Source: Bacteroidota bacterium (GTDB lineage Bacteria; Bacteroidota; Bacteroidia; Flavobacteriales_D; Sanyastnellaceae). Taken from it: DNA of 64,000 bases. Positions 19,205 through 28,136 of this stretch are shown here, piece after piece. The notes beneath the pieces were generated by a model that did no database searches, was not told the DNA's origin, and saw nothing but the letters and a program-made list of their open reading frames with translations. The DNA is taken from contig NVXE01000002.1 of NCBI GenBank assembly GCA_002746975.1, forward strand, positions 120,077 through 184,076, written 5' to 3'. Each line of letters starts with the position of its first letter. Position 1 is the stretch's first letter. The position numbers and the translations under genes are program-made.

Positions 19205-20563
19205 CTACAAACTAACTATCGGCTTCTCTTTAATTAAAAGGCTTGTTAAACTTCCCAAGAAAAGGCAAATTCCAGCTAATACCATTGTATTTATTATTTC
19301 TACTCCTATAAAAGTTTTGTAAAGCCAATTTATTCCTCCAAGAGCGGCTACTATTTGGGGGATAACAATGAACATATTAAAAATACCCATATAGACACCC
19401 ATTTTCTCAGTGGGGATTACACCTGACAGCATTGCATAAGGCATTGAGAGAATACTACCCCAAGAAATTCCTATTAATGCGAAGCACCACCTTAAGTCGC
19501 TTGAATTCTCAGGAGATAAGAAAAGCATCCATACAAATCCAAATCCACCTGCTGCAAGAGATAGTGAATGAATCACCTTTCTGTTGATCTCAAACTTTGA
19601 TGTATAGAATGTCAAAACTAGAGCAAACAACATAGAACTTAGTCCATACATACCCATATAGCTAGATACTGAATTTGCCGCTTCGTTATAAGCCAAATTC
19701 ATCACCTCGAAATTTAATGAATCAGCTGAAGGACTAGGCGATCCAAAAACCCAACCCGTTAATGAAGGTGTAGCAAAAGACCACATTGTAAAAAAAGCAA
19801 ACCAACTAAAGAACTGAACAATTCCTAGTTGTTTCATTATTTTGGGCATAGATGAAATATGTGAAACAATTTCTTTTACACCATTAATTAAACCTGCACT
19901 TTCATTGTTTTGTTTTTTAAATTTTTCTATATCTGTAGGAGGATCTTCACTTGTTGTGATGATGGTATAAAGAATCGAAAGAATAAATACTGCTGCACCT
20001 ATTGCAAAGGCATAGAAAACACTTTCTGGAATTTCTCCTGGTCCTGCTTCATTTTTCGCTCCTAGCTTTGTGACAAACCAGGGCAAATTTGAGGCAATCC
20101 ATGTGCCGATTCCGATAATCAAGGTTTGGACTACAAACCCATAAGATCTTTGACTATCTGGTAATTTATCTGCTACTAGAGCCCTAAAAGGCTCCATACT
20201 AATATTAATACTAGCATCTAATATCCACAAGAAACCAGCAGCCATCCATAGAGCTGAACTATATGGCATAAAGAACAATGCTATTGTGCTCAATACTGCT
20301 CCCATAAAAAAGTAAGGACGCCTTCTGCCCCATCTTGGTGACCACGTTCTATCGCTTAAATATCCAATAATTGGCTGTACCAATAGCCCTGTTAGAGGGG
20401 CTGCTATCCATAGCATAGGTATGTCATCCGAACTAGCTCCTAATGTTTCAAAAATGCGAGACATATTTCCTCCCTGCAAAGCAAACCCAAATTGAATCCC
20501 TAAAAATCCAAAGCTCATGTTCCAAATCTCCCAAAAACCTAAACGCCTTTTTTCTTTTTGCAT
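19205..20563 (-). CDS. MFS transporter, SLC45/GPH-like sugar carrier
   Basis: A 452-residue protein with about 12 membrane helices, of the major facilitator superfamily. The SLSDRTWSPRWGRRRPYF loop after helix 2 (residues about 66-85) matches the MFS motif A variant of SLC45/sucrose and GPH maltose-type carriers; Bacteroidota homologues are often annotated as maltose or other disaccharide symporters. The N-terminal half also contains DASINISMEPFRALVAD. No sugar hydrolase lies next to it, so the substrate is inferred only. A TATATTCG box lies 17 nt upstream of the ATG. Confidence 0.83.
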   Translation of the reverse strand: MQKEKRRLGFWEIWNMSFGFLGIQFGFALQGGNMSRIFETLGASSDDIPMLWIAAPLTGLLVQPIIGYLSDRTWSPRWGRRRPYFFMGAVLSTIALFFMPYSSALWMAAGFLWILDASINISMEPFRALVADKLPDSQRSYGFVVQTLIIGIGTWIASNLPWFVTKLGAKNEAGPGEIPESVFYAFAIGAAVFILSILYTIITTSEDPPTDIEKFKKQNNESAGLINGVKEIVSHISSMPKIMKQLGIVQFFSWFAFFTMWSFATPSLTGWVFGSPSPSADSLNFEVMNLAYNEAANSVSSYMGMYGLSSMLFALVLTFYTSKFEINRKVIHSLSLAAGGFGFVWMLFLSPENSSDLRWCFALIGISWGSILSMPYAMLSGVIPTEKMGVYMGIFNMFIVIPQIVAALGGINWLYKTFIGVEIINTMVLAGICLFLGSLTSLLIKEKPIVSL

Positions 20564-20606
20564 CTTTTGTAAATTATTGTCGAATATAAACTATTCGGAC
20601 AAATAA

Positions 20607-20635
20607 AAACGCCAACCTTTTCAAGGGTTGGCGTT
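20607..20635 (-). terminator. Terminator downstream of the large repeat-protein gene
   Basis: GC-rich stem built on AACGCCAACC/GGTTGGCGTT with A/T runs on both sides. On the minus strand it ends in TTTT, 34 nt after the stop of the 956-residue gene. It could work in both directions. Confidence 0.8.
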
Positions 20636-20668
20636 TCTATAAAACACGTTAATTCTTTAATAAAACCT

Positions 20669-23539
20669 TTATAGGTTTATACAAGATTCACCATATGCAA
20701 TTAAGAACTCAAGTAAATCGGCAGAACCAATCTGTCCATCTCCATTAGCGTCAAAAGGACAAGGACCTCCTGTGCAAACAGAGCACGAACCGTCATCCAA
20801 ATTAGCAAATGCCACATAGTTATCAGCTGTAGGATCAGTACATCCAGAGAATATGCAACTACCATCTTCCGCTGTATTAGCTGCATTATAGTTATCTGCT
20901 CCTGGGTATGTACAACCTGTTGCAGAACAAGAACCGTCATCTACGGTAGCATCAGGATTAAAGTTGTCTGCGAAAGGATTTGTACATCCTAATATGATAC
21001 AAGAACCATCGTCAATTGTAGCGGTAGGGTCGTAGTTATCAGCTATTGAGTTAGTACAGCCCGAACAGCTACTACTATCTCCACCACAAACGCCACATCC
21101 ATCAACAACAGTACACGAACCATTGTCATCTGTAGCTGCTATATCATAATTACAAGCAGTCATGTCAGTACATCCCAAAACTTCTAACTCATCACAAATT
21201 CCATCGCCATCTGTATCGTTGATACAGCCAGTGCAAGTGTAAAACTGTGCTGGGTATGAACAAGAACCGTTATCGAATGTAGCGTTAGGATCATAGTTAC
21301 ATGCAGTGATGTCTTGACAACCGGCTACTCCTGCTGGGAAAGTTAGAGCCATACCTTCAGCATAGTGACTTACTTGAACAGAATCTCGAATTTGAATGTT
21401 TACTAAGGCCGAAACTTGACCCGAAGTAGTAAATTGACCTAAAAGAACTCTACTAGCAACGGGATTTCCTTGAGAATTTGCTCCTGGAACGACAAAAATG
21501 GATCCTCCAATAAAGGTATTTACAATAAAGTCACCTCCTGAATTAAAATCTGTTAATGACGTTAGAGCTGCATCGAAAGCACTATTTAATCCATCGGCAT
21601 CACCTGGTTGAGCACCAATCGTGAACCAACTATCAAATTCAAGGCTAGGGAATGCTGCAAAGAATAATGGATTAACTCCACCTCCAAAGTCACCACCTAC
21701 TGCATCGTTGTAAAAACCATCATTAGCTGTAGTTAACATCTCCCATGGGGTTGTATCTGTTCCGTATACAGCTGTAACTTCAACGTTATTTGATACTAAA
21801 TCAGCATATAATCTGTAGGTAGTTTGACCTGTTCCAATAGGGTCAGCTGAGACAATTTCGTAAGACAAGCCTAGACATAGACCATCACCCCAAGAACAAG
21901 AACCATCATCAAAAAGCGCAGTTGGATCATAATTTTCGGCATCAGGGTTCATACATCCACTGCAAGAAGTTCCATCACCTCCACAAATACCACAAGCATC
22001 ATTTGTAACACAAGAGCCATCGTCCAATATAGCTAACGAATCATAATTACATGCAGTAATATCTGTACAACCTCCACATGTAGAGTTATCACCACCACAA
22101 ATGCCACATCCATCATTTTGAAGACATGAGCCATCATCAATAGTTGCCGTTGAATCGTAGTTACAAGCAGTAGCGTCTGTACACCCACTACACGTGGAAC
22201 CATTACCACCACAAACTCCACAAACATCGTTTTGCAAACAAGAACCATTATCTAAAACAGCTGCTGGATCAAAGTTACATGCTGTAATATCAGTACAACC
22301 CACCCCAACTTGAGGAAATGATAATGAAACTCCTTCAGCATATAAACTTGTCTGAGAGGCGTCACGAAATTGAATATTTACAAGAGCATCAACTAATCCA
22401 GAAGTGGTAAACTGTCCTATAAGTACTCGCCCATTAACTGGGACACCTTGTGTATTAGCTCCCGGGACTACGAATATTGAACCACCTATAAAAGTATCAA
22501 CGATAAAATCTCCGCCGCTATTAAAATCAGCCATTGAAGTCAGAGCAATATCAAACGCATTGTTCAAACCATCAGGATCTCCAGGTTGAGCTCCAATAGT
22601 AAACCAGCTATCAAATTCCAAGTTAGGAAATGCTGCAAAAAACAATGGGTTTACTGAACCACCGAAATCAGCTCCTACTGGGTCGTTATAGAAACCGTCA
22701 ACTGCATCACTTGTCATGTGCCAAGGTGTAGTATCAGTTCCGTAAACTGCTGTCACTTCAACGTTAGGTGAAGAGAAGTCTGCGTATAAACGATACGTGT
22801 TTTGGCCTGTACCCATAGGGTCCGTTGCGACAATATCGTACGACAGACCAGTTAATAGTCCGCCTCCATATGTACAAGAACCATCGTCTTCAGTAGCTGC
22901 TGCATTATAATTGTCAGCTGTTGGATTTGTACATCCAGGAACTGCAACGAATGGGAAAGAAATAGAAATTCCTTCAGCATTACTAGTGTTGGAGTTTACA
23001 TCGTCCCATTGGAAATTCATAGTCATATTGACCACACCATCTGTTGTTATTTGGGCTATAAGCACACGACCATCAGCACCAGCAACAGCATCTGTTGAGA
23101 CACCTGGAATAAGGAAGAATGAGCCGCCGACAAATGCATTTAGATTAAATCCCGTTCCTGCTTCAAATGAAGCAAAAGCAGCATCCATTCCTACTTGCTG
23201 TATATCGCTGGTTCCGTTAGAATCTGCAGAACCAATAGTAAACCAACTATCAAACTCAAGACTTGGGAAAGCGGCAAAGAATAATGGATTAATTGTATTA
23301 CCTAACGCTCCACCTACTGCGTCTTGATAAAATGATGTTGTTACATCGACTACCATAGGCGATGTCTCAAGCGCATAAACTGCAACTAGTTCATCTGTAG
23401 GACTATCGAATGTTGCATACACTCTATATACTGTTCCGTATGGAGATTGGGCAAAAACCTCACTTTCGAGGCCGACAAAGTTGGCTTGCGCTAAGCCAGT
23501 AGTTAGAATTGCAATTGCAAGTAGTAAGTAATGTTTCAT
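20669..23539 (-). CDS. Large secreted repeat protein: three beta domains, eleven Cys repeats, dockerin-like tail
   Basis: A 956-residue exported protein (signal peptide 1-19). Three copies of a roughly 180-residue domain (about 20-200, 228-410, 555-738) share NPLFFAAFPSLEFDSWFTIG-type cores; copies 2 and 3 are much closer to each other than to copy 1. Eleven copies of a 20-residue Cys-bracketed repeat (C-x-[DN]-x-x-A-[CDE]-N-[YF]-...-DGSC) fill the spaces, some alternating with a CGVCGG-type linker. A calcium-type loop DTDGDGICD and a C-terminal dockerin-like DANGDGQIGSADLLEFL end it. No T9SS tail recognised. Likely a surface or extracellular protein; function unknown. Confidence 0.85.
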   Translation of the reverse strand: MKHYLLLAIAILTTGLAQANFVGLESEVFAQSPYGTVYRVYATFDSPTDELVAVYALETSPMVVDVTTSFYQDAVGGALGNTINPLFFAAFPSLEFDSWFTIGSADSNGTSDIQQVGMDAAFASFEAGTGFNLNAFVGGSFFLIPGVSTDAVAGADGRVLIAQITTDGVVNMTMNFQWDDVNSNTSNAEGISISFPFVAVPGCTNPTADNYNAAATEDDGSCTYGGGLLTGLSYDIVATDPMGTGQNTYRLYADFSSPNVEVTAVYGTDTTPWHMTSDAVDGFYNDPVGADFGGSVNPLFFAAFPNLEFDSWFTIGAQPGDPDGLNNAFDIALTSMADFNSGGDFIVDTFIGGSIFVVPGANTQGVPVNGRVLIGQFTTSGLVDALVNIQFRDASQTSLYAEGVSLSFPQVGVGCTDITACNFDPAAVLDNGSCLQNDVCGVCGGNGSTCSGCTDATACNYDSTATIDDGSCLQNDGCGICGGDNSTCGGCTDITACNYDSLAILDDGSCVTNDACGICGGDGTSCSGCMNPDAENYDPTALFDDGSCSWGDGLCLGLSYEIVSADPIGTGQTTYRLYADLVSNNVEVTAVYGTDTTPWEMLTTANDGFYNDAVGGDFGGGVNPLFFAAFPSLEFDSWFTIGAQPGDADGLNSAFDAALTSLTDFNSGGDFIVNTFIGGSIFVVPGANSQGNPVASRVLLGQFTTSGQVSALVNIQIRDSVQVSHYAEGMALTFPAGVAGCQDITACNYDPNATFDNGSCSYPAQFYTCTGCINDTDGDGICDELEVLGCTDMTACNYDIAATDDNGSCTVVDGCGVCGGDSSSCSGCTNSIADNYDPTATIDDGSCIILGCTNPFADNFNPDATVDDGSCSATGCTYPGADNYNAANTAEDGSCIFSGCTDPTADNYVAFANLDDGSCSVCTGGPCPFDANGDGQIGSADLLEFLIAYGESCINL
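21326..21877 (-). repeat. Long protein-coding repeat, copy 3
   Basis: Encodes residues about 555-738 of the repeat protein. It is the closest match to copy 2 and carries the same AVYGTDTTPW, FYNDAVGGDFGGG and GGDFIVNTFIGGSIFVVPG segments. Confidence 0.7.
22310..22858 (-). repeat. Long protein-coding repeat, copy 2
   Basis: Encodes residues about 228-410. Most positions are identical to copy 3, implying recent internal duplication. Confidence 0.7.
22940..23482 (-). repeat. Long protein-coding repeat, copy 1 (divergent)
   Basis: Encodes residues about 20-200. It keeps NPLFFAAFPSLEFDSWFTIG but differs elsewhere, so it is older than the copy 2/3 duplication. Confidence 0.6.
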
Positions 23540-23679
23540 ATATTAAGGTAATTTTCAGCTTACGCGTAATGTGTTGTGATTTTATCAGATTATTCTTCCA
23601 AATAATCCGAATTCGCTGTTTATGATTCGAATAGAAGACGCAAATTTAATAAATAGGTTGCTTTACCTTAATTAATAAA

Positions 23680-24750
23680 TTATTTATTCCGATTTATACA
23701 GTTTAAGTCCTCAAATGCTTTTGTAAGTCGTGCTATAAATGACAGCTCACCCTCACGTAACCAAACACGAGGATCATAGTATTTTTTGTTAGGTTTTTCA
23801 TCACCATCCGGATTACCTATTTGGTGTTGCAGAAAGTCAGATTTTCCCTCAACATAATCCCTAACACCTCGGAGAAATGCCCATTGCATGTCTGTATCAA
23901 TGTTCATTTTAATGACTCCATAGCTAATTGCCTCCCTTATTTCTTCCAAAGTAGAACCACTACCCCCGTGAAAAACAAAGTCAACTGGAGAATCACTAAG
24001 GTTGTTTTTATTAGAAATAAATTTTTGACAGTTTTGTAAAATTATAGGACGAAGCTCAACGTTACCGGGCTTATAAACTCCATGGACATTACCGAAAGCC
24101 GCTGCCACAGTAAATTGATCGCTTACCTCTGACAACTGATCGAAAGCAAAAGATATTTCTTCAGGCTGAGTATAAAGACGAGAGCTATCAATGTCAGTAT
24201 TATCAACTCCATCTTCTTCACCCCCCGTAACTCCTAATTCAATCTCTAAAAACATTCCCATAGGAGCGATTCTAGCAAGATATTCTTTACATGTAGCAAC
24301 ATTGTCTTCAACAGACTCTTCACTTAAGTCTATCATATGAGAGCTATATAAAGGTCTTCCAGTTGCTTTAAAATGCTTTTCGCTTTCTGAAATCAAACCA
24401 TCAATCCAAGGAAGAAGTTTCCTAGAGCAATGATCTGTATGAAGAATAACCGGGACGTCATACGCTTCAGCAAGAGCGTTAATGTGTAAAGCTCCAGCAA
24501 CTGACCCCAAAACAGCTTTTTTCTGCCCTTCTAATTTTAGACCCTTTCCAGCATTAAAAATTGCTCCTCCATTTGAAAACTGAATAATAACGGGAGAGTT
24601 CACGTCTTTAGCAGTTTCCATAACTGCATTAATTGAATTTGATCCTATTACATTAACAGCAGGGATGGCATACCCACGTGATTTAGCATCCATAAATACA
24701 GCTCGGACTTCATCTCCGAATAGAACACCTGAACGAAATCGTTTAGACAT
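23680..24750 (-). CDS. fbaA: Fructose-bisphosphate aldolase, class II
   Basis: A 356-residue zinc aldolase that cleaves fructose 1,6-bisphosphate to glyceraldehyde 3-phosphate and DHAP in glycolysis and gluconeogenesis. Metal ligands are visible in HTDHC, EIELG, GNVHG and FHGGSGS; the phosphate-binding NIDTDMQWAF is present. Length and layout match E. coli FbaA (class IIA). A TATTTTTG octamer lies 16 nt upstream of the ATG, giving a short leader. Confidence 0.96.
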   Translation of the reverse strand: MSKRFRSGVLFGDEVRAVFMDAKSRGYAIPAVNVIGSNSINAVMETAKDVNSPVIIQFSNGGAIFNAGKGLKLEGQKKAVLGSVAGALHINALAEAYDVPVILHTDHCSRKLLPWIDGLISESEKHFKATGRPLYSSHMIDLSEESVEDNVATCKEYLARIAPMGMFLEIELGVTGGEEDGVDNTDIDSSRLYTQPEEISFAFDQLSEVSDQFTVAAAFGNVHGVYKPGNVELRPIILQNCQKFISNKNNLSDSPVDFVFHGGSGSTLEEIREAISYGVIKMNIDTDMQWAFLRGVRDYVEGKSDFLQHQIGNPDGDEKPNKKYYDPRVWLREGELSFIARLTKAFEDLNCINRNK

Positions 24751-24803
24751 GATATTAATTTATCTACAAAAATACTTATTCCCAACACCTTAATAGCTAT
24801 CCA

Positions 24804-25838
24804 CTAAGCAGAATCTAGCTTGATGTCCATAACTTTTATAAATATAGGACAAACCAGAGACAACAATATCATCCCCGGGTAGCCCAAAGGTAATTGGGGA
24901 GATCCTTCAGAGCTATTTAATGTGGGATAAGGTTTGTTTGGTGCAAAGTGGTGATCCGAATGCCTGGTTAGTTCAAATAGAATAATTCTTCCCATTGCAT
25001 GATCAGAATTCCATGAGTGATGTATTTCTACTTTTTCAAATCTGTGTTCTGAAACTTTCTGTCTTACCAAACCATAGTGCTCAATATAATTAGTCGCTTC
25101 TAACAAGAAAGCCCCAATAGCAGCAGCCGCTAACCATGCAAACCCCACTTTAAAACCTAATAATAAGAAACAAATTGCTAATGCAGACCATTGTATCACC
25201 TGCCAAACTAATACTTCATTTTGTACATTAAAGGCATGACGTCCTTTTCGAGATAATCTTTTCGCTTCAATTTTCCATGCGCTAATCCAACCTAAGATGA
25301 AAGACTTCACAACGAAGGGGAAGAGCCATTGTCCTCTTTTAGCACTTGCGGCATCTAATGGAGTTGCGACATTTCTATGATGCCCGAAATTGTGCTCGAC
25401 ATAAAAATGGCTATACATAGAAGTAGAGAGTAAAATTTTCGCGATGAATTGCGAGATTTTTGATGTCCTATGTCCTAACTCATGAGCGACATTAATTCCA
25501 GTAACGCCACAAAGAACTCCCATACTCGCAATTCGACCGTAGAAAGTAGTTGCCGATAATTCAGGATTCGAAATTGTGAGTAAGAACCATACTAACAAAC
25601 CTAACTGCATTGGAAAAACAGCCCAAACAATAAAGTCATATACTCCATCCGACTCAACTTCTTTCAACACGGACTGTGAAAGATTACGTGAATTCGACGG
25701 AATGATTTGGTCTAAAATCGGCAACAAACCGAAAGCGAATAATAAACTAAACCATGCAAAAATCCCTGTGGACGATAAGGCAACTACCCCTGAAACGGGA
25801 ATAGTCCAAGCCAACATATACTGCATAGAGCGCCACAT
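24804..25838 (-). CDS. alkB: AlkB-type alkane 1-monooxygenase
   Basis: A 344-residue integral-membrane non-haem di-iron hydroxylase. Histidine boxes are HELGH, EHNFGHH followed by RNVATP, and SDHHFAPNKPYPTL. The NYIEHYGL motif places it with alkane hydroxylases rather than desaturases. Six membrane helices are plausible. It normally needs rubredoxin and rubredoxin reductase, neither of which is in this window. ATG 25838 is chosen over the TTG at 25847; the gap from the upstream TPR lipoprotein stop is then 10 nt. The operon with deformylase and a TPR lipoprotein is unusual. Substrate could be alkanes or other alkyl chains. Confidence 0.87.
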   Translation of the reverse strand: MWRSMQYMLAWTIPVSGVVALSSTGIFAWFSLLFAFGLLPILDQIIPSNSRNLSQSVLKEVESDGVYDFIVWAVFPMQLGLLVWFLLTISNPELSATTFYGRIASMGVLCGVTGINVAHELGHRTSKISQFIAKILLSTSMYSHFYVEHNFGHHRNVATPLDAASAKRGQWLFPFVVKSFILGWISAWKIEAKRLSRKGRHAFNVQNEVLVWQVIQWSALAICFLLLGFKVGFAWLAAAAIGAFLLEATNYIEHYGLVRQKVSEHRFEKVEIHHSWNSDHAMGRIILFELTRHSDHHFAPNKPYPTLNSSEGSPQLPLGYPGMILLSLVCPIFIKVMDIKLDSA

Positions 25839-25848
25839 AGTGCGCAAT

Positions 25849-26370
25849 TTACTGATTCTCTTTGAATTTAAGAATCAATTCCTCAGGAGATTCTCCTAAA
25901 TACTTTAGAGACATTTTAGATAATTCAGCTTCTCGTGAGTCTGGATATAGTTCTATAATCTTAGTGTACAATTTTTCGGCCATCTCAAAATCAGACAATT
26001 CAGTCTCAAACAAGTAAGCTGCGAGAAAAGCACATAGCTCTTTGTTTTCATATGTGGGATAACCATCATGAATGGATTCAAATAATCTTATCGATTCGTG
26101 AATTTGACCCGTTCCCCTTAACAAGTCAGCTCGTCTCATTAGATACTCAGGAACTAGAGAGTCTCCTTGGCACGCATTTGAAAAATTCGCATAAGCCCTC
26201 ATTAATTTACTTGCAAGTTGTAAGTCAAAATCATCAGTTTTCCCAACTTGGGATTCTAATTCGGTAACTTTCGTTTTTAACGATGCACAAGAATTTTCGT
26301 TTTCAGAAACAGAGCCCTCTGAGCAAGCATTGATTAATACAAGAAATATTGAACCAATTATAAACCTCAT
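25849..26370 (-). CDS. TPR-like lipoprotein
   Basis: A 173-residue lipoprotein with lipobox LINAC (Cys at about residue 16). The rest is helical with two or three tetratricopeptide-like repeats, for example around PEYLMRRADLLRGTGQIHESIRLFESI and DFEMAEKLYTKIIELYPDSREAE. It probably acts as a periplasmic or outer-membrane scaffold. Its ATG overlaps the def stop by 4 nt (ATGA), so translation is coupled. Function unknown. Confidence 0.85.
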   Translation of the reverse strand: MRFIIGSIFLVLINACSEGSVSENENSCASLKTKVTELESQVGKTDDFDLQLASKLMRAYANFSNACQGDSLVPEYLMRRADLLRGTGQIHESIRLFESIHDGYPTYENKELCAFLAAYLFETELSDFEMAEKLYTKIIELYPDSREAELSKMSLKYLGESPEELILKFKENQ

Positions 26371-26942
26371 CTAATTTTCCCTTTAGGTAAACGCATTCTA
26401 TAATCCACGGGGACTTTTCCTAACCCAATATCTCTAAGTTTCCCATGTAACAATCGTCTTTTAACGGCAGGAATATGATCCGTTATCATTATTCCGTCCA
26501 GGTGATCATACTCATGTTGAACTATCCTTGCTGCAATTCCTTTTAGATGTTCCTCTACTAAGTCCCAATTGTGGTCGAAGTATTCGATTTTGATTTCGTT
26601 TGGTCTAGAAACAACCTCACGAATCCCTGGAATTGACAAACACCCCTCTTCCATAACCGATTCGTCAGTTGATGATTCAAAAATCACGGGATTTATCATA
26701 ACTCTCTTAAAATTGTCACACCCTTCATCTCCGTCTTCACCCTCACTAAAAGGAGAACCATCAACAACGAAAAGACGAATCGACTCGCCTACCTGAGGCG
26801 CTGCAAGCCCTACTCCCTCAGCATCATACATGGTCTCCCACATATCATCAATCAAGGAATCAAGACCCAAATGATTCTTTTCTATCTCAACGGCTTCTGC
26901 TTTTAAAACAGGATCGCCAAAAGCAACTACAGGTTTTACCAT
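26367..26942 (-). CDS. def: Peptide deformylase
   Basis: A 191-residue cytosolic metalloenzyme that removes the formyl group from new N-termini. All three signatures are intact: GVGLAAPQ, EGCLSIPG and QHEYDHLDG. Length is normal. It is the first gene of the def-TPR lipoprotein-alkB operon. The start is fixed by a TACCTTTG octamer 4 nt upstream, facing the mirror-image octamer of ribBX. Confidence 0.97.
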   Translation of the reverse strand: MVKPVVAFGDPVLKAEAVEIEKNHLGLDSLIDDMWETMYDAEGVGLAAPQVGESIRLFVVDGSPFSEGEDGDEGCDNFKRVMINPVIFESSTDESVMEEGCLSIPGIREVVSRPNEIKIEYFDHNWDLVEEHLKGIAARIVQHEYDHLDGIMITDHIPAVKRRLLHGKLRDIGLGKVPVDYRMRLPKGKIR

Positions 26943-26946
26943 ATTA

Positions 26947-26954
26947 CAAAGGTA
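26947..26954 (-). promoter_or_regulatory. TACCTTTG promoter octamer, 4 nt before def ATG
   Basis: Exact TAnnTTTG match on the minus strand. Together with the plus-strand copy at 26962-26969 it forms a compact back-to-back promoter pair, so the two promoters share the whole 31-nt gap. Confidence 0.8.
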
Positions 26955-26961
26955 TCAATGC

Positions 26962-26969
26962 TACCTTTG
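26962..26969 (+). promoter_or_regulatory. TACCTTTG promoter octamer, 4 nt before ribBX ATG
   Basis: Exact TAnnTTTG match; TCTG separates it from the ATG at 26974. Predicted leaderless transcript. Confidence 0.8.
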
Positions 26970-26973
26970 TCTG

Positions 26974-28095
26974 ATGCCTATTTTAGATTCTATTCCAGAA
27001 GCAATTGAAGTTATTCGTAACGGAGGAGTCATTATCGTAGTCGATGATGAAGACAGAGAGAACGAAGGGGACTTTTTAACTGCCGCCAGAAATGTCACAC
27101 CTGAAGTAATTAACTTCATGGCTACTCACGGACGTGGTTTAATATGTGCTCCATTAATCGAAAGCCGCTGTGACGCTTTAGGGCTAGATTTGATGGTCAC
27201 TACTAACAACGCTGCCTATGAAACACCATTTACAGTATCCGTTGACTTACTAGGCAGTGGATGCACAACTGGAATTTCTGCAAGTGATAGGTCCAAAACC
27301 GTGATGGCACTTGTAGACCCATCTACAAAACCTGACGACCTTGGCAAACCAGGACATATTTTTCCATTAAGAGCTAAAGCTGGTGGGGTCTTGAGAAGGA
27401 ACGGCCATACAGAAGCCGCTATTGATTTTTCAAGACTTGCTGGATTTGAGCCCGCTGGAGTAATTGTCGAGATTCTTAATGAAGATGGAACTATGGCGCG
27501 GTTACCTCAGTTAAAAGAGTTAGCTGTAAAGCATGATATGAAATTAGTATCAATTGCTGATCTAATAGCTTACAGACTTGAAAACGAGACATTAATCGAG
27601 CGTACAGCGGAAGTCCAACTAAACACTGCCTTTGGACCATTCACTGCAATTTCATACAAGCAATTGACTAATGACATGGAGCATCTTGCCTTATTCAAGG
27701 GGACTTGGGATGATGATAGTCCTGTACCGGTTAGGGTGCATGCCTCAAGCATGATAGGTGATGTTTTTCAAGTTTCAGACCTCGGCAAAGGCCCTCAGCT
27801 ACACGCTGCTATGGCGAAAATAGAAGAAGTAGGCTGTGGCGCAATTGTTTTTATTAATAAGCTACGTCAAGGAGGAGGTTTTGCCGAAGAATTAAAGGCT
27901 TACTCTCAATATCACAAAGAACAAAAGAGATTAGGTGTTTTCCATCCTTTTGACTCTAAGGATTATGGAATAGGAGCTCAAATAGTTAGAGACCTGGGGA
28001 TAAGAAACATCAATTTACTATCAGACACTCCTAGAAAAACAGGTGACATTGGTTATGGTTTGACAATTTCCAAACATACTCCTATCTCTACCTAA
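26974..28095 (+). CDS. ribBX: RibBX: DHBP synthase fused to a degenerate GTP cyclohydrolase II-like domain
   Basis: A 373-residue protein. The N-terminal half (about 1-205) is an intact 3,4-dihydroxy-2-butanone 4-phosphate synthase, with DDEDRENEGDF, HGRGLIC, ASDRSKT and RRNGHTEAAIDF; it feeds riboflavin synthesis from ribulose 5-phosphate. The C-terminal half aligns with RibA but the zinc-binding HSEC and RCDCG stretches read HASS and VSDLGKG, and the RQEGRG loop reads RQGGGF, so cyclohydrolase activity is not expected. This matches the family described as RibBX. The stand-alone RibA at 18599-19189 supplies the missing activity. The role of the X domain is unknown. Confidence 0.93.
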   Translation: MPILDSIPEAIEVIRNGGVIIVVDDEDRENEGDFLTAARNVTPEVINFMATHGRGLICAPLIESRCDALGLDLMVTTNNAAYETPFTVSVDLLGSGCTTGISASDRSKTVMALVDPSTKPDDLGKPGHIFPLRAKAGGVLRRNGHTEAAIDFSRLAGFEPAGVIVEILNEDGTMARLPQLKELAVKHDMKLVSIADLIAYRLENETLIERTAEVQLNTAFGPFTAISYKQLTNDMEHLALFKGTWDDDSPVPVRVHASSMIGDVFQVSDLGKGPQLHAAMAKIEEVGCGAIVFINKLRQGGGFAEELKAYSQYHKEQKRLGVFHPFDSKDYGIGAQIVRDLGIRNINLLSDTPRKTGDIGYGLTISKHTPIST

Positions 28096-28136
28096 CCACT
28101 ACTTATAGAGCATCAACAATCTCATTGTCTAAGATT

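Noticed and set aside
21000-22300. Short, regularly spaced DNA repeats resembling a CRISPR array
   Set aside because: The repeats are codon-aligned copies of a Cys-bracketed protein motif within one open frame, they vary at third codon positions, and no cas gene is near.
23588-23607. GATTATT/AATAATC hairpin after fbaA as its terminator
   Set aside because: A/T-only stem and no T tract downstream on the minus strand; evidence is too weak to list it.
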